Part shown: positions 24,504-33,905 of the stretch, one piece after another
Position numbering within the stretch: the stretch's first letter is position 1
How the letters are laid out: each line of letters begins with the position of its first letter
Source: Engraulis encrasicolus
Taxonomy: Eukaryota > Chordata > Actinopteri > Clupeiformes > Engraulidae
Reading direction: 5' to 3'
NCBI RefSeq assembly: GCF_034702125.1
Contig: NC_085872.1
Coordinates: forward strand, 31,751,876 to 31,815,875
Length of the DNA stretch: 64,000 bases
The notes under the pieces: generated by a model
What the model saw: the letters and a program-made list of their open reading frames with translations, nothing else
The model's database searches: none
What the model was told of the DNA's origin: nothing
Position numbers and translations under genes: made by a program

Positions 24504-25124
24504 TAAACTATCTGTATTGTCATAGCAATGCTGTTATGATATAGTTGAGTATTTTCAGCAAATAGTGAATAGGCCCGCCGGCGACCTCATATGCAGTAAG
24601 GGGCTATCATGGTCCAGTGTGCTGCAATTTCATGTGTTTATTATTATTAAAGCTTGTATTCAACACGTATGCATTTAATGAATATTTAGCATCAGGAATA
24701 TTCATGTTGACTTTGCATTTTAAATGTGTATGTGCCATCACCATACTCATGCATGATTTTGCATTGCAGCACAGCATGCTACTGTACCTAATCAGGGGCA
24801 ACCACGGGTCCAAATGTTTCATTTATTAGTCTACATGATGAACTCGCAGCAGTAGGAATTATGCTGTCAAGTCTCAGCCATGACAACTTCGAAGAAAAGA
24901 AGACAAATCTTACTCTCTGTACCTTCAAGTCGTGTTGTTCATGCAATGGACTAAATCTATTGCTGCTCAACTTCTATTTGTCTGCGTATCTATCTCTGCG
25001 TGCTGCTGCGAGTGTTTGGGTTCTTTGTTTACTCTTTACCCCACGTTGCTCAGGAAAGCCCAGCTCTGATATGCTTGTCATGTAACTGTGCTAGGACTAC
25101 AGGGAAATACTACTAAAATAAACA
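24504..25124. other. non-repetitive DNA, possibly conserved noncoding
   Basis: AT-rich, with words such as GAATATTTAGCATCAGGAAT and ATGCATGATTTTGCATTGCA at 24680-24775. No convincing coding frame. Confidence 0.25.
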
Positions 25125-25127
25125 GTG

Positions 25128-25171
<44 letters not shown>

Positions 25172-25202
25172 TGTGTGTGTGTGTGTGCGTGTGTGTGTGT
25201 TT
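25125..25202. repeat. (TG)n/(GCGT)n microsatellite
   Basis: TG and GCGT units, lightly interrupted. Confidence 0.95.
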
Positions 25203-25612
25203 GTAAACAGCCCTCCCCTCCATTTCTCACGTTTTTGCACAGTGAACACATCTTAGCATGTATAATTCATGTGGCTATGCCCATGCACCAGCTCCAACCC
25301 CCACAAATAAAAGGCATGATGCATTATAAATAAGCTCCCTTGAAATAGAAACAGTTAATGACAACGCCAAAATAAGAAAGACCAAATAAATTATGAGTCC
25401 AACCAGAAGCAGAACAGCGCTCACAGAAAAATAACAATGCTCAATTACATCTTATCTCCAACGGAAGACTGCTGAGTTGAATGAATCTGGGCAGCAAGGG
25501 AGAGAGAAGGGTTAGGAAATAAATAGACTATTTTTAGACCGTGCACATTCATACTTTTATGACTATAATATATGAATTAGTTTCATGCCTTGCTTTGCCC
25601 TCAGCATTTTCA

Positions 25613-25614
<2 letters not shown>

Positions 25615-25678
<64 letters not shown>

Positions 25679-25716
25679 TGTGTGTGTGTCTGTGTCTGTG
25701 TCTGTGTCTGTGTGTC
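25615..25716. repeat. (TG)n microsatellite
   Basis: About 30 TG units then TCTG-interrupted units. Confidence 0.96.
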
Positions 25717-25729
25717 GGAGCGAGTGCGC

Positions 25730-25876
25730 CTGCCCTATGTGCATGCGTGGGTGCATACATGCATGTTGGTGAGGGTGTCTCAGTGTCGGTGTCAGTTCGT
25801 GCTTGCTTGTATGTGAGAGAGAAATATGGCATAAGGGATGAAGACGGGTAGACAGGTGCAATTTTGATATGCTCAA
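25730..25876 (-). repeat. dispersed repeat attached to a CA tract, copy 1
   Basis: On the minus strand: CAAAATTGCACCTGTCTACC, then TTATGCCATATTTCTCTCTC and CAAGCACGAACTGACAC, leading into the CA tract. The same string is at 38745-38880 on the plus strand, again leading into CA. Two copies make this a dispersed element with a microsatellite end. Confidence 0.75.
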
Positions 25877-26204
25877 GTGTGTAAGATAGTCAAGTCAAGT
25901 CAAATTATGTTTTATAGTGAAATATACACAGGTCCAAATGAATGTGCTTCACATAAAACTAAAGATAGAAGAAAGGAAACAAAAAGGTATCAGAGTTACT
26001 GTGTGAATATCTACTGATGCCACCGGACACACCGTCATTTAAAACATTAAAATAGAACATCAAATGATTCGAATAAAAAAATTAAAAGATTAAAAACATT
26101 TCATGACAGTCGCAGACAATTAAAACATTTGGATGCAAACATTAAATGATTAGAACAAATAAAAATGAGGAATAGACGATGTGCATGTCAGAGGTGATTC
26201 CTGG
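25877..26204. other. unassigned AT-rich DNA
   Basis: Begins with AGTCAAGTCAAGTCAAATTA, a word seen in many fish repeats; the element is not delimited. Confidence 0.4.
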
Positions 26205-26640
26205 GAAGAAACGTATGGAGCTATTTTAAGGTCATAAATCTTACAGCTCCACAAAACGCATTTCAAATGTGTAAGCTGCACCTTGTACTTGCAGGGTTAT
26301 TTTCACATCTGTACATTTGTTTTGTAACTGTGTGGGTTTTTTTTGCACATGTGTGTGGGGGAAAACGTATGTGTAAAATATTAAAATGTATGTGTAGAAA
26401 TGTTTTGAAGTTGTGGCAAGAGAAGTGCGTACGGCTTGTGCCATGCTTTACCAACTTCTTCCTGTTCGGAGCTGCGAGCACACGGCTGTGAAACTTTTTT
26501 ACAGATGTACGAATTTTGAGCCGGTTTTCACGTGGGGGTGGGGTCATATGGCGAGAGCCAATCAAAACATCTCTTACTGCCAACCAATCAGGCTTCGCCA
26601 GGACTGACTGAAAACAACGTGAATCTAACCACAGCACAGG
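26205..26640 (+). repeat. CCAAT-containing repeat D, plus-strand copy
   Basis: Shares, with gaps, most of its length with the reverse complement of 36900-37390: ACGAATTTTG, GGGGTGGGGTCA, AGCCAATCAAAA and CCAATCAGG all align in order. It contains two CCAAT-type words (AGCCAATCA, ACCAATCAG). It is either a transposon or a duplicated promoter region. Confidence 0.7.
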
Positions 26641-26684
26641 CAGGCAGCAGAAAGACGCAATCTCTCTTTCTTGTGAAGACCGAT

Positions 26685-26707
26685 ATGGAGGAGTCACACA
26701 CAATCAG
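26685..26707 (+). CDS. possible first coding exon (MEESHTI) after repeat D
   Basis: An ATG at 26685 opens eight codons (MEESHTI plus a split codon) and ends at a good donor (AATCAG then GTGAAG), just after the CCAAT-containing repeat. The phase (two bases left over) does not match the terminal exon at 28319 directly, so another exon would be needed. A weak prediction from splice site and position only. Confidence 0.25.
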
Positions 26708-27286
26708 GTGAAGTTTGCCGAAAGGTTTGCCCCCTTTATGAAGTCCAGTATTGGCAACATAATTATCTGTGGCTTACTAGTGCTTTTAGCTTCTTTGGCA
26801 TTGTGTCTGTCGCACACATACCCAGCAACAGGGTCCTGACGCCTCCTGTGTGTGTCCAAGCACCTTTAAACTGTATGCTTGGAAAGTAGTTAGCCTATGT
26901 TGCATTAGGTAGTTTTCAAACAAGCTCCACTCTTTTGAAACCGGACTAGTCATAGAAGAGACCCCCAGACGTCATTGATACTGACATGGGGGGAGGCTAC
27001 AATTGCTTCAGCTAGCACTTCCATAGATAATTGCATACATTGCATTGCCGAGTTGGTCAAGCCATAGGCCCTACCAATGTCATGCAGCTTCTGGAAGGAA
27101 CCACTGTTAAACAAGAACAACAACAACAAAACCCAATGTTCAGTACTCTGTAGCCTACTATGGCAATGGAATTCACGTCATGGCTTGTGGCAAATTGCAC
27201 AGCCTAGTTTGCTGGCCATGCTCAGCCAACATTTTAATTTCTAATTTTCAATAGCAAGCTTGTTCAATACATTCTGTAGCCTACAG
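26708..27286. other. unassigned DNA (intron-like if exon 26685 is real)
   Basis: No element or exon recognised. Confidence 0.45.
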
Positions 27287-27535
27287 CAGGGGTGGGGAAC
27301 CTGTGTCTGTTTTATCCATCCCCCGACATGAGTTTAATGTTATGCCGCTTCACATGAAATATAACACATTTTGTAAAGGACTCTTACCAATTACGTTTGC
27401 AATAGAGTTTAGTTATATATAAGGGGCGGGCTTAGAGAAGGTGGGGTCGGGGGAAATCCTGGTTCGTGTTCATAATGAGGCCCTTGGAGGACCTCAACGG
27501 GCCTTTGAATGAAAAAAAAAAGTTCCCCGCCCCTG
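27287..27535. mobile_element. hAT-like element, CAGGGGTGGGGAACCT end
   Basis: Ends CAGGGGTGGGGAACCT and AGTTCCCCGCCCCTG are inverted with one extra base. No clean 8-bp duplication, so identification rests on the termini. Confidence 0.65.
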
Positions 27536-28318
27536 CTATATAGTGACTGTAGTTCATCAAACAGTGCGCTCAGGGGTGAAATAGTGTCAATCCCCTAACT
27601 ACAACACATTCCCCTCCCCCACGTATGGTATGTGTTTATAGAGGACCATGAAAACAATGGGGAAAAAAATCAGAGCCAATTGATGAACCTCTGCTTTTTT
27701 CTTTAACACCATGAACTCTGTTTTTTGGACGACCCACCTTAGCTCCAGTCCACGTTGTTCTTGGGTTGGGCGTATCAGTCAAAACTTACAGATAATGTTA
27801 TCCTACTGCTACTATACAATGTATACCATTCAAAGAGGGGAAACCGTGAGGCCTTTAACAAATGGCTCGTGTTGAGTTAAAACAAAATAAAACAAAACAA
27901 AAAATAAGGAGCAAACACTCAATGTTTAATTTCAATTTTGTATGACATTCAAATAGGGAAAAGTCCTTTGCGTAAGAATGTTTAACAGAATTAATTGTTT
28001 TTAAAACAAAATGCAAGGAGTCACAACTCAAGCTATCATTCATTCATTCAATCATTTAAAAATAAAATGTATACATACTGTTGCATAAAATTGTGATTTG
28101 AAAAGTCATGTTATTAAAATAAATGCAAGGCATCTTGAACATTTGCACATGTTGCATTATTAAGGCACACAATAACTTGACATTTTGTGTTGATTTAGAG
28201 GAGAGTAGCCAGCGCTAGTTCTGCTAGTAAGATTCGAATGCCACATGTGCATTTTGCAGAGCCAATCAGCAACCACCACTTCCCTTTATAGTGACATGTC
28301 TAACTCTTGCTGTTGCAG
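27536..28318. other. unassigned AT-rich DNA
   Basis: No feature recognised. It ends in a pyrimidine-rich acceptor (CTCTTGCTGTTGCAG) for the exon at 28319. Confidence 0.45.
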
Positions 28319-28556
28319 GTTCGGTGGTTAAAAATCTCCTCCTCCATCCCCACCACCACCAGGTTGGTCCAGTCTACCTGTCTGCGGGGTTAAAGGTCCG
28401 CTTCCTGCTGCACAGCTACATCAGGCTCTACTGGCGCAAGAAGACCCGGGCTGATGATTGGACCTACGCCAAAGACCGTCTACCTTCTGTTAAATGCATA
28501 GTCAATTATCTTCTCATTAAATCGCACTTAACCAATTCCTCTCTCTCTGAGTCTTA
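28319..28556 (+). CDS. terminal coding exon of an unrecognised gene
   Basis: After the acceptor CTCTTGCTGTTGCAG at 28318 an open frame runs 78 codons to TAA (28554-28556). It starts SVVKNLLLHPHHHQ and contains VYLSAGLKVRFLLHSYIRLY and WRKKTRADDWTYAKDRLP. Codons in the first two thirds mostly end in G or C (CTG, TAC, GTC, CGC, AAG), unlike the AT-rich surroundings, which argues for real coding sequence. The last 20 or so residues are AT-rich and may be read-through of a missed donor. I do not recognise the protein. Upstream exons were not found; the required incoming phase is one base. Confidence 0.45.
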
Positions 28557-28649
28557 AGGGCTGAAATATACTTACTTCCTATTTTATTCACCAAAGTCAC
28601 CAATCCCTTGTGATACTATAGTAGGGTGTAAATGTGCTACTTATAATTT

Positions 28650-28770
28650 GAAAAATGAAAAAAGGTCGCACCATGCATAGGTTTCTTTATTACAATGAGG
28701 AAGGCAGAACGCCGAAACGCGTCTGCGTAATAAAGAAACCTATGCATGATGCAACCTTTTTTCATTTTTC
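28650..28770. repeat. 44-bp inverted repeat with hammerhead-like loop
   Basis: Arms 28650-28693 and 28727-28770 (GAAAAATGAAAAAAGG to TTTCTTTATTAC) match at 42 of 44 positions. The 33-nt loop reads AATGAGGAAGGCAGAACGCC then GAAACGCGTCTGC: an ATGAGGA, a short GGC/GCC stem, then GAAAC and GTC. That order resembles a hammerhead core with a damaged CTGATGA box. Confidence 0.75.
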
Positions 28771-28936
28771 AGTTTTACAATATTTTAGTCAGCACCCTTA
28801 AAAGAAGAGAAAAATTGTTGGGTGAAGCCTGCTCCAGCCTTTATGAACTTTACTTATAATTTGGCCTGCTCTGATTTCTCTTGTTACTCTGAAGTGTTAA
28901 GACACCTATTGATAGTACGTGGTCAGAAGTAGTAAC

Positions 28937-29142
28937 TTAAACACACACACAAACCAGATACTTCAAAAACATTGAGACAACACCATGGGAAAGGATGTGG
29001 GGGATGCCATGTTGTCCCTTGTTATAAGTAGTTAAATCTTGCACTGTGGTCGGCCGGGAGTATGCATGAGGCACAGCAGACTTGTAGTTTGTGCAGTTCC
29101 ACCGATTCAGTGATGCAGCTGGAGAGCTGGTTGGTCCAAAAC
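28937..29142 (-). CDS. putative 3' terminal exon, minus strand
   Basis: Acceptor TTCTGTTCTCCAG (minus) at 29143. Two frames stay open when joined to exon 29673-29736. One gives GFGPTSSPAASLNRW and runs about 70 codons to a stop at 28937. The other gives VLDQPALQLHH and stops at 29107. Frame and product are undecided; neither is a family I recognise. The exon could equally be part of a noncoding transcript. Confidence 0.35.
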
Positions 29143-29672
29143 CTGGAGAACAGAATAAGATTTTAGTAAGTTATGTGTATCACAATAACTTCAATATTCC
29201 AGTAGATCAGTTGTTTCTGAAATACCCCAACCAAGACCCTCTGGCACCAACAGCCATGTCATGTTGAAAGTAATTTAAATCATTTTTCTTCCCCATTCTG
29301 ATGCTCGGTTTGAACTCAGGTGATTTCAACTATGTGTACTTGCCTAAATTCACAGAGTTGCCACCATGTCATTGGCAGATCAGAAATTTCTGACAATGAA
29401 CAGTTAGAAATATATAAAATATAAAATTTTAATATAGAACTTAGTTTTATGTTGTCTGTTAAACAGATATTGCATTGAACATAGTCTGTGCATATTGTGG
29501 AGATATATTTTGTGTTTATTGAAGTATTTTTCAAAATGTTACTTTTCAAAAGGGCTTTGGCATTAACACGTCTCGATGAGTTATGAGGAATATACAATGC
29601 TCAGCAATAATGAGCAAACAAATTGACAATTGGGTGAGGACAAAGACAATGAAGGTGTATGGAGAAGCTTAC

Positions 29673-29736
29673 CACTGATGTGTTTACTGCCTTGCCATAG
29701 CTCAGCTTGGAGGTCAGCACGGTCATTCGACAGCAA
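29673..29736 (-). CDS. putative 64-bp internal exon, minus strand
   Basis: Strong splice sites on the minus strand: acceptor CTCCCCCACTTTCAG and donor CAGTG then GTAAGC. It reads LLSNDRADLQAELWQGSKHIS if joined in phase 0 (for example to the PRY exon at 31470), or SCCRMTVLTSKLSYGKAVNT if joined to the exon at 31038. No family recognised. Confidence 0.4.
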
Positions 29737-29752
29737 CTGAAAGTGGGGGAGA

Positions 29753-29815
29753 GATTACATTACATTACATTTAGCTGACGCTTTTAACCAAAGCAACTGA
29801 CAGTTAAAGGTTAGG
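29753..29815 (+). repeat. fragment of the ACATTACAT teleost repeat
   Basis: TTACATTTAGCTGACGCTTT matches the start of the common fish repeat at 16136, then diverges. Confidence 0.6.
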
Positions 29816-30136
29816 TTGAGAAATATAGTTTAGACACTTCCACTGTGCTCCGTTAAGGTTAAGGTCAGGAGAGTTTATATCAGCTGTATTTAAAAACAGA
29901 CGATCACTTTACAATACAGATAACTTGTGATCGGTTGTCTTGAGATTTGTTTGTGCACACGAGTCTGTGTGCAGAAGTGTAGACCACGTACATCCTTTCG
30001 TTTTCACTTAAAAATCAAATGAAAGTGAATGGGCATAACATAACTGCATGATAGCACAATATCTAGAATATGTATAGGTCACGGTCACACAGATGAAAGT
30101 ACTCTTATTGCCATATTCTTGGGCAAGTAGGCTTAA

Positions 30137-30539
30137 AGGACCAGTTCAGTCAATTTCAATATGCTGTTGTATTGCTCACGCTACCCTTGACTTGTCAGTA
30201 CTCGGTGATGCCACCAGATATGATTATTATCCGAGATGAGCTTTTCTAATGGGGGCAGCGTTTGTTTACATTAAAAAAATGTTTTTGCATAGGACTACTC
30301 CAAACATTTCCCCGAAAAGTACCGCTGTTTGCTAGTTGTCTGCTGATGTTGTATAACCTTTCGGATGTTTTTGGGTGTTGGGAATAAATACAAATGTTTT
30401 TTTGACATGTAAACAAAGCACTGCCCCCATTACAATGACCAAGATTTCGGAAGAAGAAAAAAAACCCTCAGGTACTGACAAGTCCAAGGTAGTGTGAGCA
30501 TTACAACTGCATGTTAAAAAAATTGACTGAACTGGTCCT
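30137..30539. mobile_element. 403-bp TTAA MITE, GGACCAGTTCAGTC family, copy 1
   Basis: Ends AGGACCAGTTCAGTCAATTT and its inverse, flanked by TTAA (30133-30136, 30540-30543). The interior shares long strings with the copy at 61840, for example CTCACGCTACCCTTGACTTG. A second inverted pair lies inside (GGGGGCAGCG... and ...CTGCCCCC). No coding capacity. Confidence 0.93.
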
Positions 30540-30543
30540 TTAA

Positions 30544-31037
30544 ACGTGCTGTGCTATGTTAATGGCAATAATTAATTTTATTTTGCTCAGCATTTGGTTA
30601 ATTTCAATAGAATACTTTTTGCACCACTTCTGATAACAGCAGATTAGTCTATGGTTTCTATGTCAAATGTGTTCTTATTTGGAATGCGTTGTGCACACTG
30701 CTTATAGCCGCCCGTAACGTGCTTCTACAGGGAAGGAAAGGCAACTTGTAGCCTGTTTAGGACATGTAGAGTAAGAATAATAGCGATGATCAGGACAAGA
30801 TACAGCGGATTGAATTGCTTTACTTTATCTGACTCCCTTTACACGAATGGGATGGCTAAATAGGCTATACATTTACTGAGGTCCCTACAAATGCTATAGA
30901 ACTAGAATTAGAGGTGGCTGCATTCACACACGATTGTGAAAAATATGTTTCTAAATGTTATTCGGAACCCGTAACCCAACAAAAACGCATAGTTGTGAAG
31001 TTAATGAACGTATATTGCCATCAAGTGTATTACTTAC
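30544..31037. other. unassigned DNA
   Basis: No feature recognised. Confidence 0.5.
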
Positions 31038-31131
31038 CTGCTGCTTATGTTACGGCTTCGTCTTCTGGCTCGGTGTTGTGTTGTTGTAACAGAGCATGTC
31101 CACACAGGAGCTGCACCATCATCACCATTTA
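31038..31131 (-). CDS. putative 94-bp exon, minus strand
   Basis: Acceptor TTTTCTGTGTACCCAG and donor GCAGCAG then GTAAGT on the minus strand. One frame is open, NGDDGAAPVWTCSVTTTQ then HRARRRSRNISS, leaving two bases that match the start of exon 29673 in its SCCRMTV frame. Joined in phase 0 to the PRY exon it would stop at once (TAA), so it may belong to another transcript. The acceptor region recurs near 36466. Confidence 0.4.
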
Positions 31132-31469
31132 CTGGGTACACAGAAAACATACAGCAGTCATTTGCTGGGGATGAATGTTTCTGTTGTCAGGGAGTTAACA
31201 AATACATATAACTTGATATGATGAATAAGTTATTTGCGGAAAGTAACGGTAAGAATGCACACTTGAAGATGTTCAAGTGGTTCTTGGGGATTTATTATAA
31301 TAAAAAATCAGTAATTACATGTAATCTATATGCATGTGTGTGGTTTTATGAAAGTGAAACAGAAATGACAAAGGAAGAATGACTCCTAAATACTGAATGT
31401 GAAATTAGCATGGATCCAAGTATGGTATACGGGCTACGGTATATTGGTTATCGTGACACCCCTACATAC

Positions 31470-31595
31470 CTGTAGTCGCTCGGGGTTGTCGGGCAGCTGC
31501 TGCTCCTGGTAGTCCTCTGTGTAGTGTGCGGTCAGCAGGTCGTCCGACACCGCCATGCAGCCACCTGCCGTGTTGCGGCCAAAGGTCATCGGGGC
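31470..31595 (-). pseudogene. TRIM-family PRY domain exon
   Basis: On the minus strand, 42 codons between acceptor TTGATGACAG and donor CTACAG then GTATGT. It reads APMTFGRNTAGGCMAVSDDL, then LTAHYTEDYQEQQLPDNPER. The pattern (x-T-x-x-x-N-T-A ... V-S-D-D-L ... L-P-D-N-P-E-R) is the PRY segment that precedes SPRY in fish TRIM35-like/NF7-like E3 ligases, where PRY-SPRY is the ligand-binding module. This exon itself is open, but no SPRY follows and the upstream B-box and coil exons are broken, so I treat the gene as a relic. Confidence 0.75.
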
Positions 31596-32759
31596 CTGTC
31601 ATCAAGGGAAACGATTGGCGGGGGATGAGCATGATAGGGCAATGCTATATTCAGTCAAACATAACCACATGCACGATAGGACCCTCCGTAGACGGCAAGG
31701 GGTGGGTGATTAACATGAGCTGAAACTTTAAAGAGGTAATTTTTCCGGACCATCTTACAGGAGGTAAAACTCGCGGTGAAGTTTACCCGCCATACTCAGC
31801 TATCTTTACCGAACTGGCAATAATATTCCTATGAGTTCAACTACAAACTGTCGCTCTCGTCACGCTAATTGCCTCTAGCCGCGCTTTTGTCTCAATACAA
31901 CTTCGACTCAATACAAAGCCAATTACTTCCATTGCTCGCCTTGCTTATGTTGCAATTTTGAAAAATTTAGTTGAACATAAAGCATTGATAGTCCTACACA
32001 AACTGAAAACCCCCATGTTTTAAGGCACAATACATGAATTGCTTGTCATTCTGAAGTTATGAGGAGGAAATGATCACAGTATGTAATTACATGTTATTGG
32101 TTCAGCAATTCACTTTGACTACAGCTTTGAAATTAGGTGTTAGGCAACAAAGTGTGCCTCTGTGGCAACATCAGCAGACTTGGAGAGGTCAAAAAAGCTC
32201 ACAGTGTCATGGTGTACAGTATGGTTATCTGGTACGGTACAGTATTTTTTTTTCAAGCTGTAATGATTATTGTCAGCACTTTTTAACGTGGCTGATTACC
32301 GGTTATCGTGACACCCCTTGTAGAATCAGATTGTCGTAGGCAGGGTTCATGTTAGCCGGCTGTGGCCGGACATTGGCCGTTTTGCATCATGAATGTCCAG
32401 CAAAATAAAATGTGACCGGCCAAAATGTCAGACAAAAAATGACTAAAATTAATCGTAAATAATATTAGCTCATTTTAAACACTGAATGTTACACAAAACA
32501 CCAGTGATATGAAACTGAACAAAGACGAAAATAGTTATGAATAGCCTATGTAAATGAACGTGTAATAGTCTAAACAGCACGCAATAGTGTTGCTTGCGCT
32601 CTCGTCCCCCACGGCGTTCTCCCCAATCAAGTTGCTTCCCTTTCACTTGACTCACACAGCTGGCTGATGTCAAGGAACAATTCAGGGTTTTTTTTGTATT
32701 TTAACAGTTAACACAAAGGGCATTGCGCTTGCAAAACCGTCATTGATCTAGTGTCAATC
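31596..32759. other. unassigned DNA with GGTTATCGTGACACCCCT words
   Basis: GGTTATCGTGACACCCCT occurs at about 31446 and 32303. It looks like the right terminus of a repeat family whose left ends I could not find. Nothing else recognised. Confidence 0.4.
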
Positions 32760-32875
32760 ACATCTCACCATGGCTGAAGTACCCTTGAGCAAGGCACCTA
32801 ACTTCACATTGCTCCAGGGTTTGTAACATTTTCCTGGACAAAAATGTCTGCCAATAGTGATACAGTATAATGGAA
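32760..32875 (-). repeat. fragment of the ACATTACAT teleost repeat
   Basis: The minus strand reads ACCCTGGAGCAATGTGAAGT, GGTGCCTTGCTCAAGGGTAC and TTCAGCCATGG, matching the middle of the repeat at 16136. Confidence 0.65.
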
Positions 32876-32899
32876 TGCAATAATACACACTGTCCCTAC

Positions 32900-33118
32900 C
32901 TTCAGAAACAGCATGTCATCCGCATCCATGGCCTCCTCTATGGTGCTGATGGCGTTCATTAGGGAGGCCATTTCACCAGACAGTTTGTCCGCGGTGTCCT
33001 TCATCTTGCGGCTTTTCTGGTCCTCCTACTCCTTCAGGACGATCACATAGGAACTGGTGGATCTTCTCAAACTCCGCTTTCACCAGACGCTCCGCGTGCT
33101 AGGACTGCTTCTGCTCAC
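32900..33118 (-). pseudogene. TRIM coiled-coil exon, broken
   Basis: On the minus strand, fragments KAEFEKIHQFL, then in another frame DQKSRKMKDTADKLSGEMAS and IEEAMDADDMLFLK, ending at donor CTGAAG then GTAGGG. In fish TRIM35-like proteins the coil reads F-x-K-(L/I)-H-Q-F-L, E-E-x-Q-K-S-x-x-M-K, and I-E-E-x-x-x-(A/G)-(D/E)-D-x-x-F-L. There is a stop (QS then TAG) upstream of HAERL, a frameshift after HQFL and another TAG just before EDQKS. So this exon cannot encode a continuous coil. It pairs with the B-box exon (33772) and the PRY exon (31470) in the same orientation and in gene order. Confidence 0.82.
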
Positions 33119-33251
33119 ACAAGACACATGATTTTACACAATCATCTTAGTAGTTGACATATTCATATACTTGTGACTTCACAAATACTGGGAATACTTG
33201 TGCATGTAGTGTACAATGACAATGTAACAAAGCCTTTAAAAAATACCTTAC

Positions 33252-33394
33252 CAGAAAGTTTCTCATGCACACCAGAAACATCGTGCCTACCAGAAACTAC
33301 AATCTCAGGTGCGCAGGGGAAAGTGACGCGCACATGTGAACCAGAACATTTTCAGGCGGGCATAAGAAAGTTTCTGGTGTGCACGAGAAACCCT
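33252..33394. repeat. short inverted-repeat element, GTTTCTCRTGCACACCAGAA arms
   Basis: AGTTTCTCATGCACACCAGA at 33257 is inverted at 33368-33391 (TTTCTGGTGTGCACGAGAAA). The arms are themselves nearly palindromic. It lies in what would be an intron of the TRIM relic. Confidence 0.5.
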
Positions 33395-33740
33395 ATGTTT
33401 ATTTGTTTTAACTCATTCATGTCAGTAGAATGTATAACTTAATGCATGATTTGACGCTGTGTCTTTCCATTACAAAGAACCTAACTCTCTCATCATTTAA
33501 ACCCCTCAGCTTATCCTTGAAGGACCTCAGTAAAAAAAACCCACGCATCATCATCATGAGAAAACATACAGTGATACAGTGTAGACTCAAAACTGAAGCG
33601 CTGTCTTGGAAATGGTCAACATTGAGAAGACGACAGCCGTACACTTTGATGTCTTCCTGATATTTCATTAAAACCAACCAGCTTTAACGTGAAGGCAGAT
33701 GGTTCAAAATTATAATGTTCATAAGTATATAAAAAAACAT

Positions 33741-33772
<32 letters not shown>
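33741..33772. repeat. (TC)n microsatellite
   Basis: Sixteen TC units directly beside the TRIM B-box remnant. Confidence 0.93.
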
Positions 33773-33777
<5 letters not shown>

Positions 33778-33905
33778 GGTCCTCCGCGGCCTCCTTTGTG
33801 GAGCAGGTGACATGATCTTCGTGCTCCTCTCTCACACACTGCTCACACACCAGTTCCTGGTCCTGGTGCAGAACAGCAGTATCCTCTCACTGTTCACATC
33901 GCGCC
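33773..33905 (-). pseudogene. TRIM B-box zinc-finger exon, broken
   Basis: Minus strand reads LLFC in one frame and DQELVCEQCVREEHEDHVTC then STKEAAEDRNE in another. These are the F-C-x-x-D-x-x-x-(L/V)-C-x-x-C ... H-x-x-H metal-binding pattern of a B-box type 2 and the A-A-E-D-R linker into the coil. A one-base frameshift separates the two halves, and a TGA (CEQ then stop) lies upstream. The RING finger that should precede it is not visible. With 32900 and 31470 it defines a minus-strand TRIM pseudogene. Confidence 0.8.
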
